DNA of 64,000 nt from Amphibalanus amphitrite (GCF_019059575.1 NW_024881827.1:372001-436000), one strand, 5' to 3'; shown: positions 21,231 to 31,603, counted from the stretch's first letter. Made by a program: numbers and translations. The notes: generated by a model not told the origin, from the letters alone.

Positions 21231-24200
21231 TCACGCTCGAAGCAGCAACGGTGTAAACCACACAATTCTCACAATCCTCCAACCACACACGGCGGTGGAC
21301 AAAGGTCGGGACGCGGGGCAAACGGGAGGGGAGCGGAGCTCCCGGCGCCGCAGCCGAACGCGGGCGCGGCGCGCAGAGAACTGCGCGCCGCGCCCGCGTT
21401 CCGTCGAAGCAGCCATTGAATCATCCGTCGAAGCAGCCATTGCGTCGTCACCGTTGTTGGCAGGACGATGACGAATGTTCCGCACGTGCCATGGGACTCC
21501 ATCCACTTCAATCGTCTGAGCGGATACGACTTTGGTGACAGTGCCCTCCTTTGACACGGCGGTGCACCGATCGCCCCGTTTTCGGACCCACACCGCATCA
21601 CCGGGCTGATACACACCAGGCTGGCCGGCCGTCTGAGGAGGAGCAGCTGTGTTTCCCTGTGACTGCACGCACAAGTCTCTGCCAGCCTGACGGTAGGCAC
21701 CATGCATCGGGGCCGTGGTAATATCACGCCCGTCCTTGGGCGTGACATTATATCGGTGCACGGCTTCTGGTACGGTGCATCCCTGACGGGCGGCCATCAC
21801 TTTGATGGTGCGGTGGTGGCGCTCGATGATGCCATTCCCACCAGGTTCATAGGCCGCGCGATACCTCAGCTCGACGTCCCACCGCACCGCGAACGCCTTC
21901 AGCTCGCGACCCTTGAATTCGGTCGCATTATCCATTAGAAGCTCGGCCGGTGCTCCTCGCTCCAAAAACAGAGCCTCGAGTTGTCTGACGATCTCGCTCC
22001 CGTCAGAGCGGCGGATCTCACGCCACATGGCGTATCGCGACGGCCCACAGTCAATCACGGTGAGATAGTGTTTTCCGCGGAAATGGGTTACGTCCATTGC
22101 CAGCCGCTCCCAGTTGCGCTCGACCGCCAAGGCACCATGCTTCCAGCGCGACGGGGCTGGGTCGATCGACGCACACACCTGGCACGATCTAACGATCTGA
22201 CGAACGGCCGACTTCGTCACGCTCTTTCCCAGCTCTCGGCGCGCATACCACCACGTCCGCCGCACTCCCTGGTGTCCCACACTTTCATGCACCGCCATTA
22301 TGTCCTCAGGTCGAGCTCTCCTGACGGCCGCCACCACACCTGTCGCCTGCTCGCTTCCGGTTCTGATCCACTCTTTTGGTACTCTCGTGAGTTCGTCTGC
22401 ACGGTTGGCAGCCGACGGCACGAGCTCCACTGTCACGACGAGGTCGTACTCGCTGGAGAGCTGCTTGAAAACGGCCACCCGCCGCCGAACCAGCATTTCC
22501 GACTGTGCCTTCGTTCTCAGTCGGGCACGGCCTGTCAGAGCGTCGGTCAGCCAGCGCTGAACAGTGACAGAGTCTGTGCGGAGGATCACACGCTTGAATC
22601 CCCACGCCACCGCCATATTCATACCGTTCAGCGAGGCATCCAGCTCCGATAGGTTTATGTGCATGTCTGAGTTACTGTCAGATCGGAGCCACGCGGCGTC
22701 TTCGATAACCTCACCCGTGGTGGGGTCACTTAGCACTACGCCGCGGGCGATGGAGCTGGCATCAGTCCACACCGTCACCGAGTCTCCTGAGACGCACCAC
22801 TGTCCTCGTGCCGGGTCGCACTCTGCCAGCCGCCGGGCCACATCACTGACTTGTTTGCGCAGGTCATCGTCGGTGATCGGTGAGTCCCAATCTTTGGTGA
22901 CCTTGTTCGCCGCCCTTTTCAGCCAGGCGGCGGCCGGCCGCAGCCAACCGGCGACGGGCACGTGTGATGTTAGCTGGCCCGCCCAGGCGAAGATTGACCG
23001 CCTGGTCAGCACCCCGGGTGGCTCGGCTGGTGTCACGCCGTCCCGAGACCATCTCAGTGTGCCGTCACCGCCAGACTGCCGTCTCACTCGGATCCCCAGC
23101 ATCCGGGCTCCGGCCTCATCCGCTACCCGTTCCGGTGGCTTACACGAGAGCCCGTATGCGGCAAAATGTTCGGCCACCCGCTCAGCAGAGATGAGCGTCT
23201 CGTTGACGAGCAGGTCGTCAGCGTACGGGAGCACTGCTTTTGCGATCTCTGGACTTTGATCCAAAACTTCCCGCACTACCGCTCGCATGATGCCGCTTGC
23301 AACGCTGAGACCAAATCCGACCCTTGTCAGACAATGTCGCTGGCCGTCCACGATTACCGTCTGAAACGGCCACAGCTCCTGGGCCACGTGCAGCTGCAGG
23401 AACGCCTTCTTCAGGTCGATGACGGCCACATCGTCGCCGTGTTGCCGCCACTTGCGGAGCTGGTCGCGGCACACATCAGCTTCAGCCGTATGAGCCACCA
23501 GGTGCTCATTCAGTTCACGGTAGTCGAGCACCGGCCTGACCTTGTCCTTGGCTTCCTGGGTGACCGCCATGAGCGGAATTAGGCCACGCACCGGCCCGTG
23601 TTCCTGCTCATTGTACGGTTGCAGCCACCCTTCCTCAATCCACAGCCGTAACTCTGCGTCGAACCGCTCCTGCGACTCTGCCGGCACGCGATATTGCGGC
23701 ACAGTATTCTTGAGTTGTTTTGGCTCCTTTCCGTCGGCCCACTTCCACCAAACTGTCCACTTTCCGTCGCTGAACTTAGCCACAAAATCAGCCGTCTCGA
23801 TTTGTCTGTCCACTGGACCACGCCCCTGAGACACCGCTGCCGACATACCGCTCGATTCTGCCTTTACACCGGCGCACCCCGAACGCTCCCCCGTCACCAC
23901 TTTACCACCAAAACGCACCTCTCCACCACTAACAAACACACCACCCAGCGCCTCTAACCCGGTCATGCCCAACAGCACGTCAACACCCAACAACCTTTCC
24001 GCCACTACCACAGCACGGACCACCGCCCGCCGGCCTTGTGCCTCCAGCAGCACCTCTGCACTCCCGCAGCATCGCACGACACTCCTATTCACCGCGGTCA
24101 AGTTTGTCTCACATCGATCCCATTTATCGACACAACCCGCGAACACCACGGTCTCCTCGCAGCCCGTGTCCACCAGCGCGTGACACGGTCGCCCGTCGAA

Positions 24201-24335
24201 CAGCATCTGGATTACCGGCGCTCTGCTGCCGGCTCGGTGGACGGCGGAAGAGGTGCTGGCGCTGATGCAGCTCCCCCGCCGCAGCCGTTTGGGCACATCC
24301 GGGCGATATGACCTGGGCGACCACATATCCAGCAT
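21231..24335 (-). CDS. pol: LTR retrotransposon Pol: protease, RT, RNase H, integrase
   Basis: This 1034-residue ORF matures Gag-Pol, copies the RNA and integrates the DNA. Seen in order: retropepsin motif DTG at 56-58 (HALVDTG); reverse transcriptase about 240-400 with D307 (VIDLKKAF) and YADD at 371-374; RNase H with D525 (VWTDAS), E564, D588 and D647; integrase zinc site H683, H688, C718, C721; catalytic D748, D802 and E838, with 35 residues between the last two as expected for D,D(35)E; and a small C-terminal module at about 912-955. All catalytic residues are present. The ATG lies inside gag in the -1 frame relative to it, so expression by -1 ribosomal frameshifting is likely. Residues from about 980 to the stop are probably read through LINE DNA, with the true tail at 17868-17509. 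The lineage within Ty3/Gypsy is not resolved. Confidence 0.9.
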   Translation of the reverse strand: MLDMWSPRSYRPDVPKRLRRGSCISASTSSAVHRAGSRAPVIQMLFDGRPCHALVDTGCEETVVFAGCVDKWDRCETNLTAVNRSVVRCCGSAEVLLEAQGRRAVVRAVVVAERLLGVDVLLGMTGLEALGGVFVSGGEVRFGGKVVTGERSGCAGVKAESSGMSAAVSQGRGPVDRQIETADFVAKFSDGKWTVWWKWADGKEPKQLKNTVPQYRVPAESQERFDAELRLWIEEGWLQPYNEQEHGPVRGLIPLMAVTQEAKDKVRPVLDYRELNEHLVAHTAEADVCRDQLRKWRQHGDDVAVIDLKKAFLQLHVAQELWPFQTVIVDGQRHCLTRVGFGLSVASGIMRAVVREVLDQSPEIAKAVLPYADDLLVNETLISAERVAEHFAAYGLSCKPPERVADEAGARMLGIRVRRQSGGDGTLRWSRDGVTPAEPPGVLTRRSIFAWAGQLTSHVPVAGWLRPAAAWLKRAANKVTKDWDSPITDDDLRKQVSDVARRLAECDPARGQWCVSGDSVTVWTDASSIARGVVLSDPTTGEVIEDAAWLRSDSNSDMHINLSELDASLNGMNMAVAWGFKRVILRTDSVTVQRWLTDALTGRARLRTKAQSEMLVRRRVAVFKQLSSEYDLVVTVELVPSAANRADELTRVPKEWIRTGSEQATGVVAAVRRARPEDIMAVHESVGHQGVRRTWWYARRELGKSVTKSAVRQIVRSCQVCASIDPAPSRWKHGALAVERNWERLAMDVTHFRGKHYLTVIDCGPSRYAMWREIRRSDGSEIVRQLEALFLERGAPAELLMDNATEFKGRELKAFAVRWDVELRYRAAYEPGGNGIIERHHRTIKVMAARQGCTVPEAVHRYNVTPKDGRDITTAPMHGAYRQAGRDLCVQSQGNTAAPPQTAGQPGVYQPGDAVWVRKRGDRCTAVSKEGTVTKVVSAQTIEVDGVPWHVRNIRHRPANNGDDAMAASTDDSMAASTERGRGAQFSARRARVRLRRRELRSPPVCPASRPLSTAVCGWRIVRIVWFTPLLLRA
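21356..21401. repeat. GC-rich perfect hairpin (21-bp arms, 4-base loop)
   Basis: The arms 21356-21376 and 21381-21401 are exact reverse complements, with loop AGAA. The hairpin sits within the C-terminal coding stretch of pol, upstream of the LINE ORF, and may belong to the LINE 5' region. Confidence 0.85.
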
Positions 24336-25054
24336 CTGATCGGAGCCGGCCGGCGACTTGACCTTGAAATGTCACGTGATGGCCCACTCGCCGCCGCCGC
24401 CGCCGCCCCCGCCGCCGCCGCCGCCGCCGCCCCCGCCGCCGCCGCTGCCGCCGCCGGTGGCGCTGCCGTGACTGCTGTCCTGGACAGTACGGCCCTCGCT
24501 CGGTCCAGGACGTACTCGAGAGTGAACTCGTCTCCGAGCCCGTCCCGAACCGCAGCTTGCGCAGCCTCCGGCAGCCCATTGACGAAGGTGATGGCGATAG
24601 CTCTCTCCGGCAGACCTCCCATCAACTCAGCTAGCTGCTGCAGCGCCGCTAAGTACACATCCGCCGTCTCTCCGGGATGAAGGCGACGCCGTGCCATTTC
24701 CGCCTGCGCGGTGAACGGGTCCATGGCGAAGGCCCTCAGCAGCTTAGCCTTCACGCTGGGCAGCTGATGACGAGTCGCTGCGGGCATTCGGGACCACACC
24801 GCGAAAGCACCGCCGCGCAGGCGAGTCGGCAACACAGCCATCAAGGACACTGATCGCAGCTCGCACAGGAGAGCAGCCTGCTCCAGCCACTCCACTACGT
24901 TTCCAGTTCCGTCGAACTCCGGAATAGTCCTGGCGTCGAACGCCGGAGTCACCTCCATCACCGCTCTTCCCGCGGCGTCACTGGTCTCCTCCTCGACACT
25001 CGGCATCTTCTCACCACTTGTCAGAAAAATGCCGAAATAGCTTGTGGCATTCAA
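24212..25054 (-). CDS. gag: LTR retrotransposon Gag with one zinc knuckle
   Basis: This 280-residue ORF would form the capsid/nucleocapsid particle. Residues 35-195 are a helical capsid-like domain: FDGTGNVVEWLEQ, AVWSRM, and FVNGLPEAAQAAV, a pattern common in Ty3/Gypsy Gag. Residues 199-223 are an alanine tract encoded by a CCG/GCC microsatellite (about 24393-24455) that probably varies in length. A CCHC knuckle follows at C241, C244, H249 and C254. The first ATG (25054) has a weak context; the second, at 25006 (MPSVEEE), has A at -3 and is the better start. It overlaps pol by at least 124 bp in a different frame. Confidence 0.85.
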   Translation of the reverse strand: MNATSYFGIFLTSGEKMPSVEEETSDAAGRAVMEVTPAFDARTIPEFDGTGNVVEWLEQAALLCELRSVSLMAVLPTRLRGGAFAVWSRMPAATRHQLPSVKAKLLRAFAMDPFTAQAEMARRRLHPGETADVYLAALQQLAELMGGLPERAIAITFVNGLPEAAQAAVRDGLGDEFTLEYVLDRARAVLSRTAVTAAPPAAAAAAAGAAAAAAAGAAAAAASGPSRDISRSSRRPAPIRCWICGRPGHIARMCPNGCGGGAASAPAPLPPSTEPAAERR

Positions 25055-25233
25055 ACTTTGCGTCTATCGTAGACTGTATTTCTTCACCCTTCTTACATCT
25101 CAACGCGCACACCGACCCGTCCTCTCTCTCTCCCGCCCTGCTCTCCACTGCCCGTTCGTCTCCCATTGTCCAGCCGGGCCGCCCGATATACGGGCCGGCG
25201 TGTCCCTGCTGCCGCGCACATGTGTGGCACATG

Positions 25234-25250
25234 GACCTCCATTTATGACC
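25234..25250 (-). promoter_or_regulatory. Putative primer-binding site
   Basis: Directly inside the 5' repeat the minus strand reads TGGTCATAAATGGAGG. It begins TGG, complementary to a tRNA CCA end, in the expected place. The tRNA cannot be named. The sequence also half-repeats the end of the LTR (GTCATAAGTGG), so the call is tentative. Confidence 0.4.
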
Positions 25251-25319
25251 ACTTATGACCCGACGCCGACCCTACGCGACAAGGCTAGAATACAAACTAT
25301 GTGAACAAACAGAGACACA
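25251..25319 (-). repeat. 5' terminal direct repeat (LTR) of the retrotransposon
   Basis: It matches 17397-17467 over its whole length, differing by one GA unit. The region between it and gag is about 200 bp of leader. Confidence 0.75.
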
Positions 25320-26612
25320 CTCTAAACATTGATAGGTGACAACTGGCAACATTTGTACAGTGGGTTCGGCATGCACAATGATTGTAAATTGTTGACCAGA
25401 CTGATTAGCCAAATCAACCTGATTTCTTCCAAATACTTTCTGCCTGAGTAGTAATACCTCTGAATCCTATAAAAGGTGCTGGGATGCTGATAGGAAAATT
25501 CTAGGCCTCACTGGAGCTTTCTGGTGCTCCGGGGGGTGATGGAACTTGCCCTGAGAAAATCCGACAGCACCTTATTTTGGTATTTGTATGCTTCCTACAA
25601 AGAGTAAGAAATAAGAAAAAGGACATTCACAGGGGCAGAAGCAAGACACTGTATCTTTTTTGTGCGTGCATCTAACTAAATCAAAACATTTAAAGCAGTC
25701 ACTTTGAGAAAAGATAGAAAATGGTAGTGGAAAGTTCTGTCCAGAATTTCTATTGACTTGTAAAATCATTTTATTTAGCAGAAATGATGTGAGGAACATT
25801 TTTGGCAATGTAGCTAATAAGAGTTTCTCGTAATATCTGGTATGTAGCAGATTCAGCATTTTTCCCAGCCCTGCGAACTGCCCAACGAGATTCGGCCCAA
25901 CAGCGACAGGCCACTCGGCCCAAGATTTGGCGCACGTTCGCACGGCTCGCCCGCCGGCCCAGGCCGCTTCGAACGCAAGTGTGGCGAGCCCGCCAGCCGA
26001 CCGCGCTGCACTGACCGACAGGACGCCCCAGGGCGTCACGTGACCGCATCTACAGCTGTTGCCAGCCACCGTCAGTCGGCCCCGGCCGGGCAGCAACTAA
26101 GGTCAGCACGACGCGAAGAATACAAACACATAGGCGCTTTTGACGTTAGATCTTAACCCGACCACGAAACTTGTGCGGCTTGGACATCAAACGCGACAAG
26201 AAATCGGACAGTTTTTCTTGAGCACAGCGTTATGCCTACTTGAGATTTCAATAAGCACATCTTATGGCAAAAGTCAAACCACATTTAGGCGCACACCAGG
26301 TGACACCAGCTTCGAGCCAGGTCAATGAGCTTAGTCGTATCGAACAGGAGCCACAGCCGCTCGCGGACTGAACATGGCTCACGTTATCCACCGTAGAAGC
26401 AAAATGGCGCAAAATGGCGCGATGCCGTTTGGTGGACATGGTCAGAAGAGATCGGCGATTCGAACGATGTATAATACGACATGTGCTAGAGTGTGCTACT
26501 AAACATAAAGCTTCATATGTATGCCGCCATCTCCAGTTAATAATTGTCCTGTTATTGTGTCCACAATATTCGGCAAAAGTGGTCTATTTAAGTTTATATA
26601 ATGAAAATTGTG
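25320..26612. other. Unassigned sequence
   Basis: No gene was recognised. A GC-rich patch at 25870-26090 has overlapping open frames on one strand (up to 174 codons) without recognisable protein features or splice context. Confidence 0.4.
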
Positions 26613-26904
26613 GTTTCTAGCAGCGTGACCACTAAACTTTTTCGTATATCCCAAGACGGTCAGCAGTCAGCACAATATCCCAAGATCGGTCCTTTTTGCG
26701 CCTCGACATCCCAAGCTCTTAGAAATGAATTTATTGTCGCAATAAGACTCGCAAGAAGAATATAATTCTATTGGGGGAACGTTTTCAGAGTGGGCGGCCC
26801 GGCCTGACCGTACCTAAGTGACTTTTAGTTTTAAGCACTGGTAACTGGAGACGACTCGGTGGGTCGCAGTGGCCACTTATTCCCTCAATTTTTTTTATTT
26901 TTAA

Positions 26905-27103
26905 CCTTCGCATGGTTTTTCGCGAATAACTCGCGCAAAAAGCGGCCGATCGCGACGAAGCTTTCAGTAAACTCGAGATGATCAATTTTACACCTACTCT
27001 GAAAATATCATGACCCTGACCCAAATGACCTTTCACCTGTGACCTGATTCTCGAGACCACGTTCGGCCAGAATCGCGAATTGGCGTATGTCAGCTCCTTT
27101 TGT
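26905..27103. mobile_element. TTAA element PB-1 fragment inside the hAT
   Basis: It carries the GGTTTTTCGCGAATAACTCG and GATCGCGACGAAGCTTTCAG blocks through TCTCGAGACC and GGCGTATGTCAGCTC, in PB-1 order. The G/C hairpin is missing, and the fragment stops 43 bp before PB-4. Confidence 0.65.
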
Positions 27104-27145
27104 TTTGATTCTGTCAAGGCCAAGGCCGTTAGGATGAATTTTGAT

Positions 27146-28063
27146 TTAACCCTCGTCCGTAAACGGTGTTTTGCCACCTTCGCCCATGCAGGGGGGGGGT
27201 GCGACCCCCCCTGGCGTTTGAAAACGAAGCGTCGTAGAGCTTAGCGGAAAAGACCAACGGATTGCTCTCAACGAGATCTCGCGATTGGTGGTATATTTTT
27301 TGGTCCTAGGTCAACATTTGACCTACTTATGACCGGTCAAAGGTCAAATTTTCGGAAAAAATCTAACTTTTTTTCAGATTTCCGCGCCGATTGCGGCAAA
27401 ACGGTAAGAGATATCGACTTGAAACCTTCACTATCGTGATCCTTGATCAATTCTCTATCGTTTGGTGTGTATTTCGATGTCATAACTCTAAAAATGATGC
27501 GTTGGGAGCATCGGAAGTCTGCAAGGTCATTTGTGCATTGGTTCACGTCAGGCGTGTGACGTCACTGACCTGACCCTGACCCAAAATTAACCATAAGAAA
27601 CAACCGACGATGCCTGCAATGGATAGCAAATTCGAATTCAGGGCATCAAAATACCCTGAAAAGGCATGCAAGTGCAAGAAGTCATTACAGGTCAACCGAG
27701 GTCACTGACCTTACCTTGACCTTTAGTGACCTTCAAAATGTCAACGGACATTGTGCCAATGTCAAATCAGCCAGTTGTGATTCTAAAACAATCCATCAGT
27801 GCGTCAGGTCAGTCGGCATTTATACGAATGTGAAGCAATCTCCAATTTAGCGTAAATCTGGCCGGAGGTTGTTCCCTTTATGACGTCATAACTCCGTGAC
27901 CTGACATGACCTTGACAAAAAAATTACCAAAAGTTGCGCAAAGGATGCCCCAAAGGGTACTGAAAATTTGAGCAGGCTATCTGAAACGGTTCGGCGTGTA
28001 GCTGAGAAAAACCTCGGGGGGGGGGTTGCACCACCCCCCCCCCCCTACATGGGCGAGGGTTAA
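27146..28063 (+). mobile_element. TTAA element PB-4, copy 1
   Basis: TTAA lies at 27146-27149 and 28060-28063, with termini CCCTCGTCCGT and GGGCGAGGG. It is colinear with the copies at 47544-48496 and 48543-49492. It carries terminal G/C-run hairpins, CRE words and GGTCA tracts. Confidence 0.85.
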
Positions 28064-28611
28064 GAATTATAACCTATATCATATCAGCTATATGCTGATA
28101 TATTATAGCTGATATGTGGAAGTGCTATTAGTATTTCAAACGCCATTAGTATTTCAAGTAACTTCTATGATTTCTGATTATTAGTATGTAGTTAACTTTG
28201 GTATTTTTGGAAGGATTTGCATTTTTTGAAATATTTTCGTTGAAAAAGCCGGAAACGCTCGGTGAGCTCTAGATCGCAAGCTTTGGTGTCAGTTCCCAAG
28301 ATCCCAAGACGGAGGCTGAAATCCCAAGATCTTGGGATAAATCCCAAGGAGTGGTCCACGGACGTATAAATAAACGTCCGTGGAGTGGTCACGCTGGTTT
28401 CTAGGGGTGAGACTAAATGCTTACTTCGAAATCTAAGCTGCGTTGCGGCATTGGCGGTTATGTGCGGCGTGTATGCCGCATGATTAGTAAGCGGCGACCG
28501 TCATAGGATATTTAGATTGAAATAACTATCTTATCTACATCATTGTTTTGAACCAAATTAATACTTTCAACTTGACCCTCGCCCGTATTGGTGTTTTTCC
28601 AGCCGCGAACG

Positions 28612-30155
28612 ACGTCTGTCAAGACAGCCTCAGATTCAGATTCACTTTCAGAATCACATTCGGACCCCCTTAGATTTTCATAAAAACTGGTCCATGTGTA
28701 CAGTTTTGGACGCTGAATCCAATGGTGAAGTCTGTTTTTCGCCACATATTATACTTTGGCCCCTAGAGGCATACAAAGTTTTTTGGGGGCGAAGGGGGAC
28801 CCCCTTAGATTTTCATAAAAACTGGTCCATGTGTACAGTTTTGGACGCTGATTCCAACGGTGAAGTCTGTTTTTCGCCACATATTATACTTTGGCCCCTA
28901 GAGGCATTCAAAGTTTTTTTTGGGGAAGGGGGACCCCCTTAGATTTTCATAAAAACTGGTCCATGTGTACAGTTTTGGACGCTGATTCCAATGGTGAAGT
29001 CTGTTTTTCGCCACATATTATACTTTGGCCCCTAGAGGCATTCAAAGTTTTTTGGGGGCGAAGGGGGACCCCCTTAGATTTTCATAAAAACTGGTCCATG
29101 GGTACAGTTTTAGACGCTGATTCCAATGGTGAAGCCTGTTTTTCGCCACATATTATACTTTGGCCCCTAGAGGCATTCAAAGTTTTTTTTTGGTCGAAGG
29201 GGGACCCCCTTAGATTTTCATAAAAACTGGTCCACGTGTACAGTTTTGGACGCTGATTCCAACGGTGAAGTCTGTTTTGTCGCCACATATTATACTTTGG
29301 CTCCTAGAGGCATTCAAAGTTTTTTTGGAGAAGGGGGACCCCCTTAGATTTTCATAAAAACTGGTCCATGTGTACAGTTCTGGACGCTGATTCCCATGGT
29401 GAAGTCTGTTTTTCGCCACATATTATACTTTGGCCCCTAGAGGCATTCAGATTCACTTTCAGAATCACATTCGGACCCCCTTAGATTTTCATAAAAACTG
29501 GTCCATGGGTACAGTTTTGGACGCTGATTCCAATGAAGAAGTCTGTTTTTCGCCACATATTATACTTTGGCCCCTAGAGGCATTCAAAGTTTTTTGGGGG
29601 AAGGGGGACCACCTTAGATTTTCATAAAAACTGGTCCATGTGTACAGTTTTGGACGCTGATTCCAATGGTGAAGTCTGTTTTTCGCCACATATTATACTT
29701 TGGCCCCTAGAGGCATTCAAAGTTTTTTGGGGCGAAGGGGGACCCCCTTAGATTTTCATAAAAACTGGTCCATGGGTACAGCTTTGGACGCTGATTCCAA
29801 TGGTGAAGTCTGTTTTTCGCCACATATTATACTTTGGCCCCTAGAGGCATTCAAAGTTTTTTGGGTCGAAGGGGGACCCCCTTAGATTTTCATAAAAACT
29901 GGTCCATGTGTACAGTTTTGGACGCTGATTCCAACGGTCTGTTTTTCGCCACATATTATACTTTGGCCCCTAGAGGCATTCAAAGTTTTTTGGGGGAAGG
30001 GGGACCCCCTTAGATTTTCATAAAAACTGATCCATGTGTACAGTTTTGGACGCTGATTCCCATGGTGAAGTCTGTTTTTCGCCACATATTATACTCTGGC
30101 CCCTAGAGGCATTCAGATTCACTTTCAGAATCACATTCGGACCCCCTTAGATTTT
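28612..30155 (+). repeat. Foldback left arm, array block 1 (about 11 units)
   Basis: Each unit of 133-136 bp carries CTTAGATTTTCATAAAAACT, GTACAGTTTTGGACGCTGAT, TTTTTCGCCACATATTATAC and CCCCTAGAGGCATTCAAAG. A variant unit with TCACTTTCAGAATCACATTC replacing the T/G-run recurs every five to six units (about 28645, 29455, 30120). Confidence 0.9.
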
Positions 30156-30487
30156 GAGAAGTATGCGCATCTGGCTGACCTTATCCTCACTTCTGTATGG
30201 AAATATGAAATTGCCAAAATAAATTACTGTATTAAAAATCGAGATATTTCGAGCACAGCTCTTCGTCGGTCGATTGTAATTATTTACACACATAACAGGC
30301 ACACAATGTCGAATTCGTCTCAAGTTCTTCAGTAATGTCGCAGTAAGAAATTTAAATATACAGATCCCGTGCAAATTGATCACCCTAGTTCCTACCTTAA
30401 AAATATATCTAAACATAATTCCCCAGTTAAACTAGCAGTACATATATAGGTATCTTTCAAGAACCAATTCACACACATTTATATACA

Positions 30488-31603
30488 TTATTTTGGAAGA
30501 AGCTGCCATGATGTAGTGTTATCGTTAATTTTGGGCCTGGCGTCTCGGATGAAGATGGATTCAGCGATTCTTCTATCCGCTTCGTCTTTGCATACACGCA
30601 GGATTTTGGCCGTCACCGAGATGTCGCGTCGATCCATCTCAGGGTGCTTATGCAGCGCATGCTCTCCTAGGGGAGTGTCCTCTTCTCTGTTAATGCCGTT
30701 CCTCCGATGCTCGTTGTAGCGGAGTCTAACTGGCCTGCTCGTTTCTCCGATGTAGGTGTCGCCGCAGTGACTGCAGGTAAGTTCATATACCACGTTTTTG
30801 GTCGTGCACTTGGACTGTAGCCCCGCCTGGCATGAATGACAGCACCTTCGTCCCGAGGGGCAGGGGGCTGGGTTCAGTCGTGTCTTGACCAGTCGTTTCT
30901 TCAGGGTGTTGTTGGTGGTCCATGCTATCTCCACTGGTAATCCAGAGTTGATTGCAACCTTCTTCACCTGAGCAGCCACCTTGTCATTAACGAAGGGCAG
31001 TCGGATATATGTGCCTTGCTTCTTCTTGTTCTGTTGTCGCTGATCTGGCCGTTCCCGTCGTTCTCTTCCTCTGTCTCTGCTTCTCTCTTCATGTTTCTTC
31101 ATTTCCCTCCAACTGTACTCCTTGATCATCTTCATCGGATATCCATTACTGACAAACAGATGACGTATCTTCTCGAGCCCTCTTTTTCTTGCCGCTGTGT
31201 CTGAGCCAAGACGGATCGCCCTAGTGATCTGTGATGTGAGCACAGCCTTCTTTGTAGACCTGGCATGTGCCGAGTCATACGGCAGAATGATCGGTGCCGC
31301 CATGGGCTTGAAATACAGCTCCGTGCTGTACGAGCCGTCCTGTCGCACGCTTATCAGTGTGTCCAGGTATGGCAGCGTCCCGTCCTGGTCTGATCGCTCA
31401 ATCGTGAATTGAATGGCCGGATGTCTCGAGTTGAGGAAGGCCAGATATTCAGTTAGCGCCTCGCTGCCGTGCGTCCAGAGACACCATATGTCATCGATGT
31501 ACCTAACATACATGTCTGGCTGAGGTCTGTCCACCTGCAGTGCCTCTGCTTCCAGCTTCCCCATGAACACTATGGCCAGAGATGGCGCAATCCTGGATCC
31601 CAT
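30488..31603 (-). CDS. Penelope-like protein, C-terminal part, copy 1 (RT end plus GIY-YIG nuclease)
   Basis: 371 residues from the first ATG, but the frame is open upstream to the dimer junction (about 31703), so the ATG is internal and the protein is 5'-truncated. It keeps the end of the reverse transcriptase with YIDD at 35-38, a basic linker (about 165-195), a Cys-rich segment (C248, C254, C255, C258, C266) and a GIY-YIG endonuclease: VYEL at 272-275, YIG at 284-286, R294, E298-H299, E348 and N360. The N-terminal fingers and palm of the RT are missing, so it cannot replicate alone. The amino-acid sequence is identical to copy 2. Confidence 0.85.
   Translation of the reverse strand: MGSRIAPSLAIVFMGKLEAEALQVDRPQPDMYVRYIDDIWCLWTHGSEALTEYLAFLNSRHPAIQFTIERSDQDGTLPYLDTLISVRQDGSYSTELYFKPMAAPIILPYDSAHARSTKKAVLTSQITRAIRLGSDTAARKRGLEKIRHLFVSNGYPMKMIKEYSWREMKKHEERSRDRGRERRERPDQRQQNKKKQGTYIRLPFVNDKVAAQVKKVAINSGLPVEIAWTTNNTLKKRLVKTRLNPAPCPSGRRCCHSCQAGLQSKCTTKNVVYELTCSHCGDTYIGETSRPVRLRYNEHRRNGINREEDTPLGEHALHKHPEMDRRDISVTAKILRVCKDEADRRIAESIFIRDARPKINDNTTSWQLLPK

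Larger units (their letters stand above)
17871..21404 (-). mobile_element. Nested non-LTR retrotransposon (LINE, CR1/Jockey-type group)
   Basis: It has the same orientation as the host retrotransposon, a single long ORF with apurinic-type endonuclease and reverse transcriptase, and a microsatellite tail. The 5' end is placed near the GC hairpin at 21356-21401, where Pol-like sequence appears to end; this boundary is inferred. No clear target duplication was found. Confidence 0.65.
17397..25319 (-). mobile_element. LTR retrotransposon (Ty3/Gypsy-type order) with nested LINE
   Basis: Nearly identical direct repeats of about 70 bp (17397-17467, 25251-25319) bound gag and pol on the minus strand. 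The order gag, protease, reverse transcriptase, RNase H, integrase is that of Ty3/Gypsy elements. A purine tract abuts the 3' repeat. A LINE in the same orientation interrupts the 3' end of pol. No matching target duplication is visible outside the repeats, so the outer flanks have either mutated or been rearranged. Confidence 0.8.
26621..28396. mobile_element. hAT-type element with TCCCAAGA repeats, holding PB-4
   Basis: The ends are CAGCGTGACCACT and AGTGGTCACGCTG, flanked by the 8-bp duplication GTTTCTAG (26613-26620, 28397-28404). Both subterminal regions carry repeated TCCCAAGA words, and the right one has a CCACGGACGT hairpin. It contains a PB-1 fragment and a complete PB-4. No transposase was seen. 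Confidence 0.85.

Noticed and set aside
18050..25054. A single novel three-ORF retroelement with two reverse transcriptases
   Set aside because: The LINE microsatellite tail followed by a pol-like C-terminal tail points to nesting; kept as a test in the findings.
25572..26096. 174-codon minus-strand frame as a gene
   Set aside because: No recognisable domain, composition switches abruptly along it, and a second frame overlaps on the same strand.
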